Part shown: positions 20,044-30,196 of the stretch, one piece after another
How positions within the stretch are numbered: position 1 is the stretch's first letter
Layout: every line of letters begins with the position of its first letter
NCBI GenBank assembly: GCA_014084085.1
Contig: NPFB01000075.1
Location: 34,302-98,301 of the forward strand
DNA from: Hondaea fermentalgiana
Taxonomy: Eukaryota; Sar; Bigyra; Thraustochytrida; Thraustochytriidae
Length of the DNA stretch: 64,000 nucleotides
Direction: 5' to 3'
The notes under the pieces: model-generated
The model's database searches: none
The model's input: the letters and a program-made list of their open reading frames with translations, nothing else
What the model was told of the DNA's origin: nothing
Made by a program: the position numbers and the translations under genes

Positions 20044-21408
20044 TCATTGCGGGAAGGGTTGCTCAAGACGATGCGTGGGGCCCTCGTCGCACGTAAGCAT
20101 GCCGCCGTTGTGCTCCTGATCATACTTGCGGAGCGCCTCGCCAAGACGAAGCATGGCGTTGTCCATGTCGCTTTGCGAGGCGAGCGAAAAGGAGAGTCGC
20201 GCAAACGGAAGATCCTTGCCCGAGGGGGAAAATTCGTGCCCGGCCACGACAAGAATGCCAGAGTCGTGCACGAGGCGCCTGACAAATTCACGCGTGCTCC
20301 GCAAGCCCTCAAAATTGAGCCAGATGAACATGCCAGCATCGGGAACGGCGAGGCGCACCATGTTGCTTGGCAAGTGAGAGGAAATGCTCTCGACAAGGTC
20401 GTCGCGGCGTTCCCGGTAGAAACCGGCGACCTTGCGCACGTGCTCGGTGAAGCCGCGAATGCCCCACTGCTGCAGAATGCCCAAGAGGATGCTCTGCGAG
20501 ACTCCGCTGGCATGCAGATCTGTGACCTGCTGGTGAAGAACAACGCGGTTGACAATCTCCTTGGGGCCGGTCATGAAACCGAGACGAAAGCCAGCCGAGA
20601 TAACCTTGGAAAAGCTGTCAAAGCGCACAACGCGCTCGTCAACGTCCATCGAGTACAGCGAAGGGATCCAGTCGGCCTCATCCCGAAATTGCAAAAAGTA
20701 ATACGGGTCGTCTTCAAGGATGAGAAGATCGTGCTTGCAGGCAATCGCGTAAAGCTCACGGCGGCGCTCGAGGCTGAGCGAGATGCCCGTTGGGTTCGAG
20801 CCCGTGGGGATCACATAGAGCACCTTGGGCTTGGCCTCGAGCGGATGGTCCTGGGCCCAGTTGGTGAGCAAGGTGTCCATGGCAGAGGGCACGAGGCCCT
20901 GGCTGTCAGTTTTCACACCAACAACGTTGCAGCCATACGGCTTGAGAAAGTTGAGTGTGCCCGCGTACACGGCCTCCTCAACGAGAATAGAGTCGGTGGT
21001 TTCCACCAGACACTCGATCGTCTTTGTCAAGGCGTCCTGGCTTCCGGTGGACATAAAAATTTCTCTGTTCTCGCGAATGCTCTGCGGGGGCGCGTGAAAA
21101 TGGTCTTGAAAGTCCTCCAAAAACGCGCGGAGTGCCGGGAGACCAGCCGATGGCGTGTACTGGAGCATCTCTGGGACGTTGTCAATTTTGATGCTGACGT
21201 TTTGGCCGTCTTCGCCACGCATCGAGAATGAGAGCTCGGTCAGCGGAAAGGTATCCGGGTTGGGCATACCACCGCCCAGACTGATGGCGCCCGGCTTGGA
21301 CATGAGGTTCATGAGCGCCCGAATAGCCGACGGTTCTCTGGCACGGCTGCGTTTCGTCAGGAAGCGGTCGTACCTGCCCACCGCGTTGTCCCCCATGGTC
21401 ATCGACAT
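20044..21408 (-). CDS. PLP aminotransferase, 2-aminoadipate/kynurenine (AADAT/ARO8) type
   Basis: 454 residues starting at the ATG at 21408. It is a fold-type I class I/II aminotransferase: substrate-binding LQYTPSAGLPALRAF, GSQDALTK for the PLP phosphate region, PTGSNPTGI, LEDDPYYFLQF, and the PLP lysine in DSFSKVISAGFRLGF (Lys268; human AADAT uses Lys263). A conserved Arg sits in FARLSFS near the C-terminus for the substrate carboxylate. Such enzymes transaminate 2-aminoadipate, kynurenine or aromatic amino acids with 2-oxoglutarate. The N-terminus has no obvious targeting peptide, so cytosolic action is likely. Confidence 0.88.
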   Translation of the reverse strand: MSMTMGDNAVGRYDRFLTKRSRAREPSAIRALMNLMSKPGAISLGGGMPNPDTFPLTELSFSMRGEDGQNVSIKIDNVPEMLQYTPSAGLPALRAFLEDFQDHFHAPPQSIRENREIFMSTGSQDALTKTIECLVETTDSILVEEAVYAGTLNFLKPYGCNVVGVKTDSQGLVPSAMDTLLTNWAQDHPLEAKPKVLYVIPTGSNPTGISLSLERRRELYAIACKHDLLILEDDPYYFLQFRDEADWIPSLYSMDVDERVVRFDSFSKVISAGFRLGFMTGPKEIVNRVVLHQQVTDLHASGVSQSILLGILQQWGIRGFTEHVRKVAGFYRERRDDLVESISSHLPSNMVRLAVPDAGMFIWLNFEGLRSTREFVRRLVHDSGILVVAGHEFSPSGKDLPFARLSFSLASQSDMDNAMLRLGEALRKYDQEHNGGMLTCDEGPTHRLEQPFPQ

Positions 21409-22596
21409 TGTCTTTCTCTGGCTTCTGGTGATCGATCAATCGATCTATCTACTATAGTCTCTATCTTCTTCGTTTCCTACTACGTGCAAGAAACAACGAG
21501 ATCGTGATTTGCCGCTCCCTCTCCTGGTCCCATTCCCGTGTGCTGCCCTTCATCACTGCAATCCCTGACAACTTACTACACCTCGACCACGTGGCCGGTC
21601 AGCTGTCGCAGTTGCCGCCGCGCACAAAACTCCGAGCCGTCGAAGCGCCCAACGCTCGCTCGCAGTGTAGACATTGTTCATTGCAAGTGCAGCATTCTCG
21701 GATCCTCGGTCGCTTTCCTTGCTTGGCCTTGCCTCGCTTTATTATGCGGTCATGACGCGCATTGCGCGAAGTAGGACCGTTTGGAAGGAAGAGTCCGAGT
21801 CCTGCCGGTGCGAGCGCGGCGCGGCGAGCGACGGTGACCGTTCCTGCAACGCGCGACGTGCCAGTGGTGCGGCACACTCCGCCCCTGCCCTGCCGAGCGA
21901 GCGAGCGATCGAGCGAGCCAAGAGCACCGCAGCCGCCTGCCGGGGAATCCCTCCTTCGTAAGCTCGCCTGCAAGCTACTGCGAGCAGCTGCAGTTGCGGC
22001 GCGTGCTAGTTAGAATAGTATACTAGTGAATGCGCAGTGTGTACGCGAGCAGCAGCTGCAGCAGCAGCAGCAGCGGCGGCGCTTTATCGTAGCGTCGCCG
22101 AGACCGCGATGGAGGAAGCCGCTCGAGAGAGAGCAGGGCAAGAGCTGCTGCTGCTATAGCTGCCTGTCACGGCATTGTGCATCGTGCCGCGGTCCATTTT
22201 CCTGGGCGCGAAGGATGAGAGTTCACGGCCGCGGCCGACTGAATCGCCGGCAGTATGGATAGGCCTAGCTAGACCAGTAGTAATAACAGGGAGACGAAGG
22301 GGATGCCAGTGGGCAGCGCCGTTGCGTGAACGAGCGCCGGCGGGCAGCGATGTAGGCTATACTGCTTTATCTACTCTACACAGCAGACATTATGGGGGAG
22401 GTTTGCACGCAGGGACGAACAATGGAATCTGAGCCCGTCCGTGAGCTTGACCTAGACCTGGGCCTAGGATTTTTTGGCGTTGGCGCAGGTGTCTTTACTC
22501 ATTCATTCATCATGTTATGTATTCAAGTTTCATGCTATAAGCAGCGGTCGCTGACGAGCGCATTGCAGGAGACGACACCCTTTGGTAGTTAGGAAG
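21409..22596. other. intergenic, aminotransferase promoter side
   Basis: About 1.2 kb upstream of the aminotransferase and downstream of Serinc. Short CAG/CTG runs (22050-22075, 22145-22165) and a GATCGATC-like patch near 21430. No supported ORF, tRNA or other RNA seen. Confidence 0.45.
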
Positions 22597-24087
22597 TTAG
22601 ACCATCTGAATGGTACGGCCGCCGGTCGAAGAGGTGCCAGAAGGGCGCGCCGTCGAAGCAGAAGCATTTGATGAAAAATCGCGATTGGTGAGAATGGCAG
22701 GCGCAACGATGGTCCACAAGTAGAGCAAGATCGTGATCCACTGCGCGCCAATGCGCAGCCACATCTGGCCCTTTTCGTTGGTGGTCTCAGCCTGTGCCGC
22801 GCCCCAGTTCGTGAGGACCATGGACAAGTAAAAGGTGGAGACTACCATGGCCAAGTGGAAAGCAATGACCATGAGACGGTCGCTGGGGCCAGGTGCCTTG
22901 GCCGCTGCCGGTTGCGAGCCCTGCTCGCGCTGCATATCGGCGGCCGTGCGACCCTCACCAACCTCGTAAAGGCCGCCGTGGACGGGGGGGGCGCCCGCAG
23001 CACTCTTGCCAAGCTCCTCGCCTTGGGCCTCGGGAATACCCTTGCTACCGTGCATAATCGACGCCATGGAGGCCGAGCTCTGGTTGGCACCCCACGCCAA
23101 GCTAATGGCCATAATGACAACACCCACGCCGATGGCGCCATTGGATTCTGGGCCGTCGAAAGTACCCTTTCTGCAAACCGGATCAGGATTGGCCTCCAGT
23201 GCCGCCCAGGCAAGATACGTAATGTATGCCGAAATAACGCCGGCGGGCAGAGCGGCGCCAGGTTCCTCGGAGAAGCGGTCACGAAAGAGTGTCAGACCTG
23301 TCAAGACGATGACGGCGAGAAGCGTGATGGTCGTCACGGCAGGGCCAATGCTGCAGGCTGAGAATTCCATGTACAGGACGACAATGCCGACGAAAACGCA
23401 CGCAAAAAGGCCAACGACACTTGCGACAATGAGAGAAAGCCACAGCTTTTCATTGGCATCAGGTGCCTCCGCGTTGGCGACCCACTTGTCGTTCCAATCG
23501 TACGCAAAGCCGATCATGAGCAGGACTTGCATGAACAAGAAGAGAACCGAAAAGACACGCGCAGTCCATACGTAGCCCTCAATGTCAAAGATATCCTGGT
23601 CCATGAGTACAAAGCCGATGATGGCGCCGGCCTGCAAGATCAGTTTCCAGAGCCAGAATCCACGATGAAAGGCAGTTCCGCAGAGCGACAAGAGCACGTG
23701 CAGAGCAAAAAAGCTCGCCGTTGCAGCTCCCACGCGGTACACGGCTTCGTCGCCCATGCAGTAGGCGTAGACGCCTTCGGTCCCGGTTCCATTGAGGGCG
23801 TCGAGATTGACTTGGTTGGTGCTGTTGCTGCAGCCGAGCTCGTACGAGTAGTACCCTGCGATTTCAATGTCCCAATTCCAGTCGTCTGCACTGTACTTGA
23901 GCACAACGCAGAGAAAGACAACCGCGAGGAGATCCAGGAGGTACATGAATTTGGCCACGCGCGAGGAGATACCTCCGGCGGCCGAAGTAGCTACCGAGAT
24001 GCAGCACCCCAGACACGAGCACGCGCAGCTCAGTCCAGTGCACGTGCAGCACAAGGCCATCGACATGGCCGACATGATCGCCCCCAT
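22597..24087 (-). CDS. Serinc/TMS (TDE1) family membrane protein
   Basis: 496 residues with about ten hydrophobic helices. The Cys-rich N-terminus (ALCCTCTGLSCACSCLGCC) is characteristic of Serinc proteins. Other landmarks are YRVGAATASFFALHVLLSL, FWLWKLILQ, SVLFLFMQVLLMIGFAYDWN, ISAYITYLAWAAL followed by a Cys-containing loop, and the final pair of helices ending in LYLWTIVAPAILTNRDFS. Serincs sit in ER, Golgi and plasma membranes and act on lipid distribution; a serine-incorporation role was proposed for the animal proteins. A cytosolic loop of about 80 residues, polar and Ala-rich, precedes the last two helices. Confidence 0.88.
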   Translation of the reverse strand: MGAIMSAMSMALCCTCTGLSCACSCLGCCISVATSAAGGISSRVAKFMYLLDLLAVVFLCVVLKYSADDWNWDIEIAGYYSYELGCSNSTNQVNLDALNGTGTEGVYAYCMGDEAVYRVGAATASFFALHVLLSLCGTAFHRGFWLWKLILQAGAIIGFVLMDQDIFDIEGYVWTARVFSVLFLFMQVLLMIGFAYDWNDKWVANAEAPDANEKLWLSLIVASVVGLFACVFVGIVVLYMEFSACSIGPAVTTITLLAVIVLTGLTLFRDRFSEEPGAALPAGVISAYITYLAWAALEANPDPVCRKGTFDGPESNGAIGVGVVIMAISLAWGANQSSASMASIMHGSKGIPEAQGEELGKSAAGAPPVHGGLYEVGEGRTAADMQREQGSQPAAAKAPGPSDRLMVIAFHLAMVVSTFYLSMVLTNWGAAQAETTNEKGQMWLRIGAQWITILLYLWTIVAPAILTNRDFSSNASASTARPSGTSSTGGRTIQMV

Positions 24088-25458
24088 CCTGCTCGCCGGC
24101 TACCCTTCCCTTCCCTGCCCTTCCCTTCCCTGCCCCTCGCTTCGCTCTCCTGCTCCGACGAGGTGCTGCGAGTTGACTTGCGTTTCCCCTTTGCTCGTTC
24201 GCCCGAGGTGCCAGAAGAGGCCGCGGCGTGCTTGCTCGCTTTCCGCTTTCCGCTTTTGACCCCCTTCCTCGTGCCGATCGAGGCAGGTGCGCTGCCGCCG
24301 CCCGCCGCGCCGACCCGATCGGCCGAGCGTCGCACGCGACTCCGACGCTGGCGCGCTCGCGCTCCGGCTCCCGGGCCTGGCCCGAGCGCTGCCGCGGAGC
24401 GCGGCCGGGGGCACGGTCTCGGGGCCCGCGCCGGCCGGAGAGCGCGACGCCAACAAGCCAGCCAGCCAGCTGAGCGGCGCGTGTGACCGGTCAGGCCAAC
24501 GCGGTAGGAGTACTCTAGGCGATGCTAGGCCTGACGCGTAACTAAAGAGCGTTATGAAGAAGAGGCAGCGTGAGAGCGGCCGGGGAAAGAGACAGCGAGA
24601 CATGGGCGACCTGCGCAAGGTCGTGCTCAAGATGCGCGGCGTCGGCGACGTGGCGGCGGGAGGGCACAGAGGCACGCACGCATGCAGGCAGGCAGGCGGC
24701 GACGCGCTGGCGAGAGGCTCGGGGCGGGCGGGCGATCGTCTCGGGCCACGTTGGGGCGGAGTGGTGCACGCACGAGGCGTGGGTCGTGGAGAGTGAACCG
24801 TTCGACGAGCTGGCTGGAGAACTGTAGATAAAAGTGAGGAGAGCTCACTCTTTAGGAAATTGGGAGAGCGCAACTTGTGGGACAGGGAGAACTGGATGGG
24901 TCGAAAAGACGGGCGTGGGCTGTGTTTGCGTGCATGTGCGGGTGCGTGTTGGGGACGTGGCTGCAAGCTGAGTATGTCAAGGATAGCATTTCGTGATACG
25001 GAGAACATTTGATGAATCGAAAACACGTTCGGTCGTCGGCTTGGTTTGCGCGCCTTATGTTAATGCGTGCATTTGTTTGTGCGTGCGTGCTATGAAGCGA
25101 CTTTAAGCTGGGCATGCCAGGGAGAACATTTCTTTAAAATTGACCGTCTCTGACTTAGCCCATCCCCATCCACCGGCCAGTCACTGAGAACGATCGTGCA
25201 CACTGGACTCTGAAGGACGCGCCTCAACGCGGAACGTGCGGCCGCATTGCGGCCCATTGACAACGTTGTCTTTGCGTGCATGTTAAAATAAAAAAAACCA
25301 ATGTAAATGTGAGATTATCCGGGCAGATGATGTGAAAGAAGTACCGTCGAAGGAACTGGTTGTGCCGAAAGGAGTGGCTCGTCGGTGAAAGGAGCGCTAT
25401 TGCCCAGATGTAGAATGAACGCGATTAAACTTTCACGTTGGCCGCATTGAAGTTTGCT

Positions 25459-25511
25459 TCCACTCATTCATTCATTCATTCATTCATTCATTCATTCATT
25501 CATTCATTTAT
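25459..25511. repeat. (CATT)n microsatellite
   Basis: About twelve tandem CATT units, visible directly. Confidence 0.95.
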
Positions 25512-25599
25512 TCGCTCGATTGATCATCTGCCACCTTGCCTTCAGCTGGCTGGTCAGATGACCTCGTAGCGCAACTGTTCACCACTGGTCGCCAGCCAG

Positions 25600-25657
<58 letters not shown>

Positions 25658-25663
25658 CAGCAG
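25600..25663. repeat. (CAG)n microsatellite
   Basis: About twenty CAG units, the last ones interrupted (CAGTAGCAGCAG). It is upstream of the class II RNR start and not in a supported gene. Confidence 0.93.
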
Positions 25664-25837
25664 GTTCTCGCTGTCTTCAAGACAACTAAAACAAACAGGC
25701 AAGGCAACCCCGTTTCGAAAAAAACAACTTGAACCCGAAGGTGACAAGTAGAGCAAGAAAACTTCGCTGTTCTTCTACCGGCCGCGACGCAGAGCGCGCT
25801 CGCTGCGCGCCCTCGCCGCGGCAGACCCGACCTAGCT

Positions 25838-25839
25838 GA

Positions 25840-25879
<40 letters not shown>

Positions 25880-25938
25880 GGACGCGCCACGCGCCGCGCC
25901 GCGACGAGACTCGCCTCGCCTCGCCTCGCCTCGCCTTG
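25838..25938. repeat. (CCTG)n and (CTCGC)n microsatellites
   Basis: About ten CCTG units followed, after 35 bp, by about five CTCGC pentamers, about 200 bp upstream of the class II RNR start codon. Confidence 0.9.
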
Positions 25939-26142
25939 CCTCTCGCCGGCCCGACTCCCGCTCGCCGGGGACGAGGGCGCGGGCGCAGACGCCGAGCTAA
26001 CGACCGGCGAATCCATCCCTCTCTCCCTCCTCGGATCCTTGGGCGAGAGCGCCTCGAGACACGGCGGAGCAAAGCACCAAGCAAAGCGCCTACTCTCTCG
26101 TGGCGGCGGCTCGCGGCAGAGGAGCGAGCGAGCGGGAGCGCG

Positions 26143-28407
26143 ATGAAGCGCGCGCTGTCTCCGGCGACGCGCGCCGTGCCCGCGCTGACGACGGGCCTGC
26201 CGCCGCGCGGGAGCCTCGGCGCCAAGGGCTCCGCGAGATGGACGATGGTCGCGACGCGAGGGTTCCGCCTCGACGCGCGCTTCGTGCGCAAGTACGCGGA
26301 GCGCAAGGCCAACTTTGGGTACAACGGCCTCGGGGAGCTCGTGTACTACAGGACCTACGCGCGCGTCAAAGACAATGGCACGCGCGAGCAATGGTACGAG
26401 ACGGTGGAACGTGTCGTGAACGGCACCTTTAGCATGCAGGAGCGCTGGATGGCTGACAATGTCCTTGGCTGGGACGAGGCCTGGGCGCAGGAACGCGCGC
26501 AGGATATGTTCGCCCGCATCTTTGACATGAAGTTCCTCCCACCCGGTCGCGGCCTCTGGTGCATGGGCACCTCGGTCACCGAAGAACGAGGACTCTTTGC
26601 TGCCCTCAACAACTGTGCCTTTGTCAGCACCACGGACGTGGACAAGAGCTTCTCGGAAGCATTTTGCTTTACAATGGACGCTTCAATGCTTGGTGTTGGC
26701 GTCGGTTTTGACACAGCGGGCAGTGATAAAGTCCGCCTCGAGCGACCTTCGGGCAGCACGCAAAAGTACCTTGTGCCCGATACGCGTGAGGGCTGGGTCC
26801 ACTCGCTCGGGGACCTTCTCGAGTCCTATGTAACGCCCGGGGCCAACGCGCTCGAGTTTGACTACTCAAAGATTCGCAAAGCTGGTGAGCCTATCCGTGG
26901 CTTCGGAGGAACCAGCTCTGGCCCCGCGCCACTGCAACGTCTTCATGCGTCCGTGCGCAAGGTCTTAGACTCCGCTGATGGCAAATCGTTGAGCGTGACA
27001 AACATTGTTGACATTATGAATCTCGTGGGCCAGTGTGTTGTGGCCGGTAATGTCCGGCGCACCGCAGAGATTGCCTTTGGTGATCCTGATTCGACAGAAT
27101 ACATTGAGCTGAAAAACTATAAGGTCAACCCGCAGCGCGCAGAGTACGGCTGGACAAGCAACAACTCTGTCTTTGCCAAGCTTGGCATGGAATACACGCA
27201 GATCGCGGAGCGTATTCGAAACAACGGCGAACCCGGTTTTGCGTGGCTCGACAACATGCGCTCATTTGGTCGCATGAATGGTGTACCCGACAACAAAGAC
27301 TGGCGGGCAGGTGGTGGCAACCCCTGCCTTGAGCAGACGCTCGAATCGCACGAGCTCTGCTGTCTCGTGGAAACCTTTCCGGACCACCACGAAAGCTTGG
27401 AAGACTACAAGGCTACCCTCGAGGCAGCCTTTTTGTACGCCAAGACAGTCACGCTCGGAAAGACCCATTGGCCGAAGAGCAACCGCGTCATGCTCCGCAA
27501 CCGGCGCATCGGATGCTCCATGAGTGGAATTGCACAATTTGTCGCCTCGCGTGGCATGCACGCTCTCCACGACTGGGCTGAGGAGGGCTATGCCACGGTG
27601 CAGGCTTGCGATGAGGAGTACTCCGAGCTCTTTGCCATTCCGCGCTCCATCAAGACGACCTGCGTCAAGCCATCGGGAACGGTTTCGCTCGTCGCCGGCG
27701 CAACGCCGGGCATTCATGTACCAGAGTCACGCTTTTACTTGAGGCGCATTCGAATCAACGCTGACTCTGAGCTTCTCGGACCTGTTCGCGCAGCGGGCTA
27801 CGACGTCGAGCCCGCAGAGACCGACCCGGAAAATACAGTTGTGGTCTCGATCCCCATTGACGCTGGCGAGGGCGTTCGTACGAGCCGCGAGGTGTCCATG
27901 TGGGAACAGCTTTCCATGGCAGCCTTTATGCAAAAGCACTGGGCCGACAATCAAGTATCCTGCACAGTCACCTTTGATGATGCCACCGAGGGCTCTCACT
28001 TGGTAAATGCCCTCAACGTTTTCCAGTATCAGCTCAAGGGCGTATCTTTTTTGCCTCGCGTCGAGGCTGGGGCTTACGCGCAAATGCCATACGAGGAGAT
28101 CACGGAGGAGACTTACAACGCCATGTCGGCAAAGATTGGTACTCTTGATCTATCGTCTCTCTCCAAACCCTCTGTGGTAGATGACGATGAGGAACTCGAG
28201 GTGGCCGCTGGCCATCGCAGCAAGCGGCCTGATGCTGCAGACTCACCAAAGGTCGTGCCGGCCATGCCGGATCTTGGGGGTGTCTCTCTGGGTGCCGGTT
28301 TGCCGGATAGCTTTTGCGACACGTGCAATCTTCCTGACCAGGACGTGCCCCCTGGCGCCTGCCCATTGCCCCCAAAGTCGGCAGGTGTGGACGACAAAAC
28401 CAAGTGA
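26143..28407 (+). CDS. nrdJ: adenosylcobalamin-dependent (class II) ribonucleoside-triphosphate reductase
   Basis: 754 residues from the ATG at 26143. It reduces ribonucleotides to deoxyribonucleotides using a thiyl radical made by B12 coenzyme. Sequence matches the monomeric RTPR type (Lactobacillus, Euglena): start GFRLDARFVRKY, LPPGRGLWCMG, and Cys158 in LNNCAF. Cys395 in NPCLEQ is the expected thiyl cysteine and Cys406 is its partner, with the same 11-residue spacing as Cys408/Cys419 of the Lactobacillus enzyme. CVKPSGT and C-terminal FCDTC (Cys725/728) plus a further Cys supply the redox tail. No class I motifs are present. The first 40 residues are rich in Arg, Ala and Ser with no acidic residue, resembling a mitochondrial presequence. 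Bacterial origin by transfer is plausible. Composition is like that of its neighbours. Confidence 0.93.
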   Translation: MKRALSPATRAVPALTTGLPPRGSLGAKGSARWTMVATRGFRLDARFVRKYAERKANFGYNGLGELVYYRTYARVKDNGTREQWYETVERVVNGTFSMQERWMADNVLGWDEAWAQERAQDMFARIFDMKFLPPGRGLWCMGTSVTEERGLFAALNNCAFVSTTDVDKSFSEAFCFTMDASMLGVGVGFDTAGSDKVRLERPSGSTQKYLVPDTREGWVHSLGDLLESYVTPGANALEFDYSKIRKAGEPIRGFGGTSSGPAPLQRLHASVRKVLDSADGKSLSVTNIVDIMNLVGQCVVAGNVRRTAEIAFGDPDSTEYIELKNYKVNPQRAEYGWTSNNSVFAKLGMEYTQIAERIRNNGEPGFAWLDNMRSFGRMNGVPDNKDWRAGGGNPCLEQTLESHELCCLVETFPDHHESLEDYKATLEAAFLYAKTVTLGKTHWPKSNRVMLRNRRIGCSMSGIAQFVASRGMHALHDWAEEGYATVQACDEEYSELFAIPRSIKTTCVKPSGTVSLVAGATPGIHVPESRFYLRRIRINADSELLGPVRAAGYDVEPAETDPENTVVVSIPIDAGEGVRTSREVSMWEQLSMAAFMQKHWADNQVSCTVTFDDATEGSHLVNALNVFQYQLKGVSFLPRVEAGAYAQMPYEEITEETYNAMSAKIGTLDLSSLSKPSVVDDDEELEVAAGHRSKRPDAADSPKVVPAMPDLGGVSLGAGLPDSFCDTCNLPDQDVPPGACPLPPKSAGVDDKTK

Positions 28408-28481
28408 TTTTATCTTTTTAGGAAATATCCAATCAATCGATCGATCGATTGGTTGATTGCCACGAAAATAATGAAAATAAA

Positions 28482-28582
28482 AAATGGATTTGTAGCCATG
28501 CCAAAGACTTTTTAAGTCTTGGAGATTTGCTCTCGCAAATGTTTCCGTCGACAGAAATCACACGGGATCATAATTTTTGCTC
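28482..28582 (+). repeat. 100-bp dispersed element, copy 1 (downstream of nrdJ)
   Basis: It starts at AAATGGATTTGTAG and ends near TAATTTTTGCT, about 75 bp after the nrdJ stop. It is nearly identical to 31535-31641, which differs mainly by four extra bases in the AGACTTTTTAAGTCT palindrome. Confidence 0.93.
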
Positions 28583-28895
28583 TTTTTCTGAAAAAAGAAA
28601 AAAGTCAAAAGAAAAGCGAGCAAGCATGTGGATATCATTGTCAGTCTGAATAGCGTTCCTGACCAAACGCGAAGCGAAGATGTCCCAAAACTTACGAAGG
28701 CAGTCTAGATGATATAATCAGCCACGACGACGGAGCACGGTGAAGAAGATCACCAGGATCTGAAGGTACCTACGGCCGTTCAGTCCGAGCGTGTAGGCCT
28801 AGTAGAGCAAGCTCGCCATCTTCTTCAACCACTTTCACTGCGCAAGCGCAGCCTCAAGTATCAAGTTGGTCGCGGTGCTTCCTCTCTCCGCGCGC

Positions 28896-28995
28896 NNNNN
28901 NNNNNNNNNNNNNNNNNNNNNNNNNNNNNNNNNNNNNNNNNNNNNNNNNNNNNNNNNNNNNNNNNNNNNNNNNNNNNNNNNNNNNNNNNNNNNNN
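28896..28995. other. assembly gap (100 N)
   Basis: 100 N, directly abutting the first copy of the 280-bp repeat, as expected when repeats break an assembly. Confidence 0.98.
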
Positions 28996-29277
28996 CTGTC
29001 CCGTGCACAGCTCGCGCCTCGCCTCGGGGCCCACACTGCAGCGATCTCTAGCCGCCTCCACCAACCATGCGAGGCACACGTTGGCACGCACGCAGCTTCC
29101 GCGCCCGCAAAGGGTTTCTGCTTTGACTTGGACTCGACGCGACTCGTCATGTATGACTAAGATTCTTCCTGCACCTGCCCCACACACGCCCGCGCCGGGT
29201 GTAACTTTGATCCCGGGCGACAAAGACACGTGGACGCGTGTGCAGAGCGCAGGCTTTTCTCGATCAGAGTAATGCAT
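28996..29277 (+). repeat. 280-bp direct repeat, copy 1
   Basis: It begins with CTGTCCCGTGCACAGCTCGC immediately after the gap, so its true start may be in the gap. About 90% identical to 29735-30024, with a small indel near the middle. Confidence 0.92.
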
Positions 29278-29734
29278 GCGTGGCAGACCGGAGCGTCTCG
29301 CATCGAGACCCTAGCCCTGGCGGACGTGCATATGGTCCGCGTTGTCAGACCGAGTGCCCGCTTTTCAATCACGCATGACTGCCGCAGCAGCACTTTCGTC
29401 CGCGCCGCTTGCGCACCAACGCGCACGCGCAAGCTAGGTCGAGCTAGCTACCTGCTCGCGCCTCGCCTCGGGGCCCACTGGAGAGATCACCCTCCCCCTG
29501 ACGGACGCGCACACGGTCCGCGTCGCCTGACGGAGTCGCCGAGCGGCCCATTCGTCGATCAGATTTGACCCCCGCCTGGAGCTGGAGACCGGCATTGGAT
29601 TCGTCCGCGCCTAATTCAATGCTAGCCACCGCCGGGCACGCTCGTGCTGGCAGAGCGCGTGCTGGCAGAGCGCGTGCTAGGTCGAGCAAGCTGATGTTGC
29701 CTTTCGTCTCCGACGTGCCAGTCAACTGCCTTTC

Positions 29735-30024
29735 TGTCCCGTGCACAGCTCGCGCCTCGCCTCGGGGCCCACACTGCAGCGATCTCCAGCCGCCTCCACC
29801 AACCAGCTGCACTGCTGCAGGCGAGGCACGCGCTGTGCACGCAGCTTCCGCGCCCGCAAAGGGTTTCCGCTTTGACTTGGACTCGACGCGACTCGTCATG
29901 TGTGACTCCGATTCTTCCTGCGCCTGCCCCACACACGCCCGCGCCGGGTGTAACTTTGATCCCGGGCAACAAAGACACGTGGACGCGTGTGCAGAGCGCA
30001 GGCTTTTCTCGATCAGGGTTATGC
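29735..30024 (+). repeat. 280-bp direct repeat, copy 2
   Basis: Second copy, ending about 170 bp before the start codon at 30197. After a roughly 55-bp interruption the similarity resumes (GCGTGGCAGACC at about 30082, matching about 29279). Confidence 0.92.
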
Positions 30025-30196
30025 ACGGTGGCTCCTTAAGCCTTAGACACCAAGGTCCGAGAGTAGGCACGACCGTCGGCCACGCGTGGCAGACCAGAAA
30101 CAAGCGCAGCAGCTGAAGTCTAAGCGGCGAGGGCGAGGCTCTCATCGCGCCTCGACGCGAGGTGCTCCACCGCACCGACCCACAAAGCCGTTCACG

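Larger units (their letters stand above)
24088..26142. other. 2-kb divergent intergenic region rich in simple repeats
   Basis: It lies between Serinc (minus) and the class II RNR (plus). The first 450 bp are very GC-rich, with CCCTT/CCCTG pentamers at 24107-24135. Further on are a CATT tetramer array (25459-25511), a CAG array (about 25602-25662), a CCTG array (25840-25880) and a CTCGC pentamer array (25913-25938). Long frames here have no family resemblance. Promoters for both genes must lie within. Confidence 0.6.
28408..30196. other. repeat-rich intergenic block with assembly gap
   Basis: It holds the 3' flank of the RNR, one copy of a 100-bp element (28482-28582), a 100-N gap (28896-28995) and two copies of a 280-bp repeat (28996-29277 and 29735-30024). 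Shorter related pieces lie between them (29311-29345 and 29488-29522 are similar). No supported ORF before 30197. Confidence 0.7.

Noticed and set aside
20047..21231. 394-codon plus-strand frame opposite the aminotransferase
   Set aside because: Antisense shadow; the aminotransferase frame contains all catalytic motifs.
24100..25026. 308-codon minus-strand frame upstream of Serinc
   Set aside because: Arg/Ser/Pro/Ala-rich translation of GC-rich promoter DNA with simple repeats. No domain.
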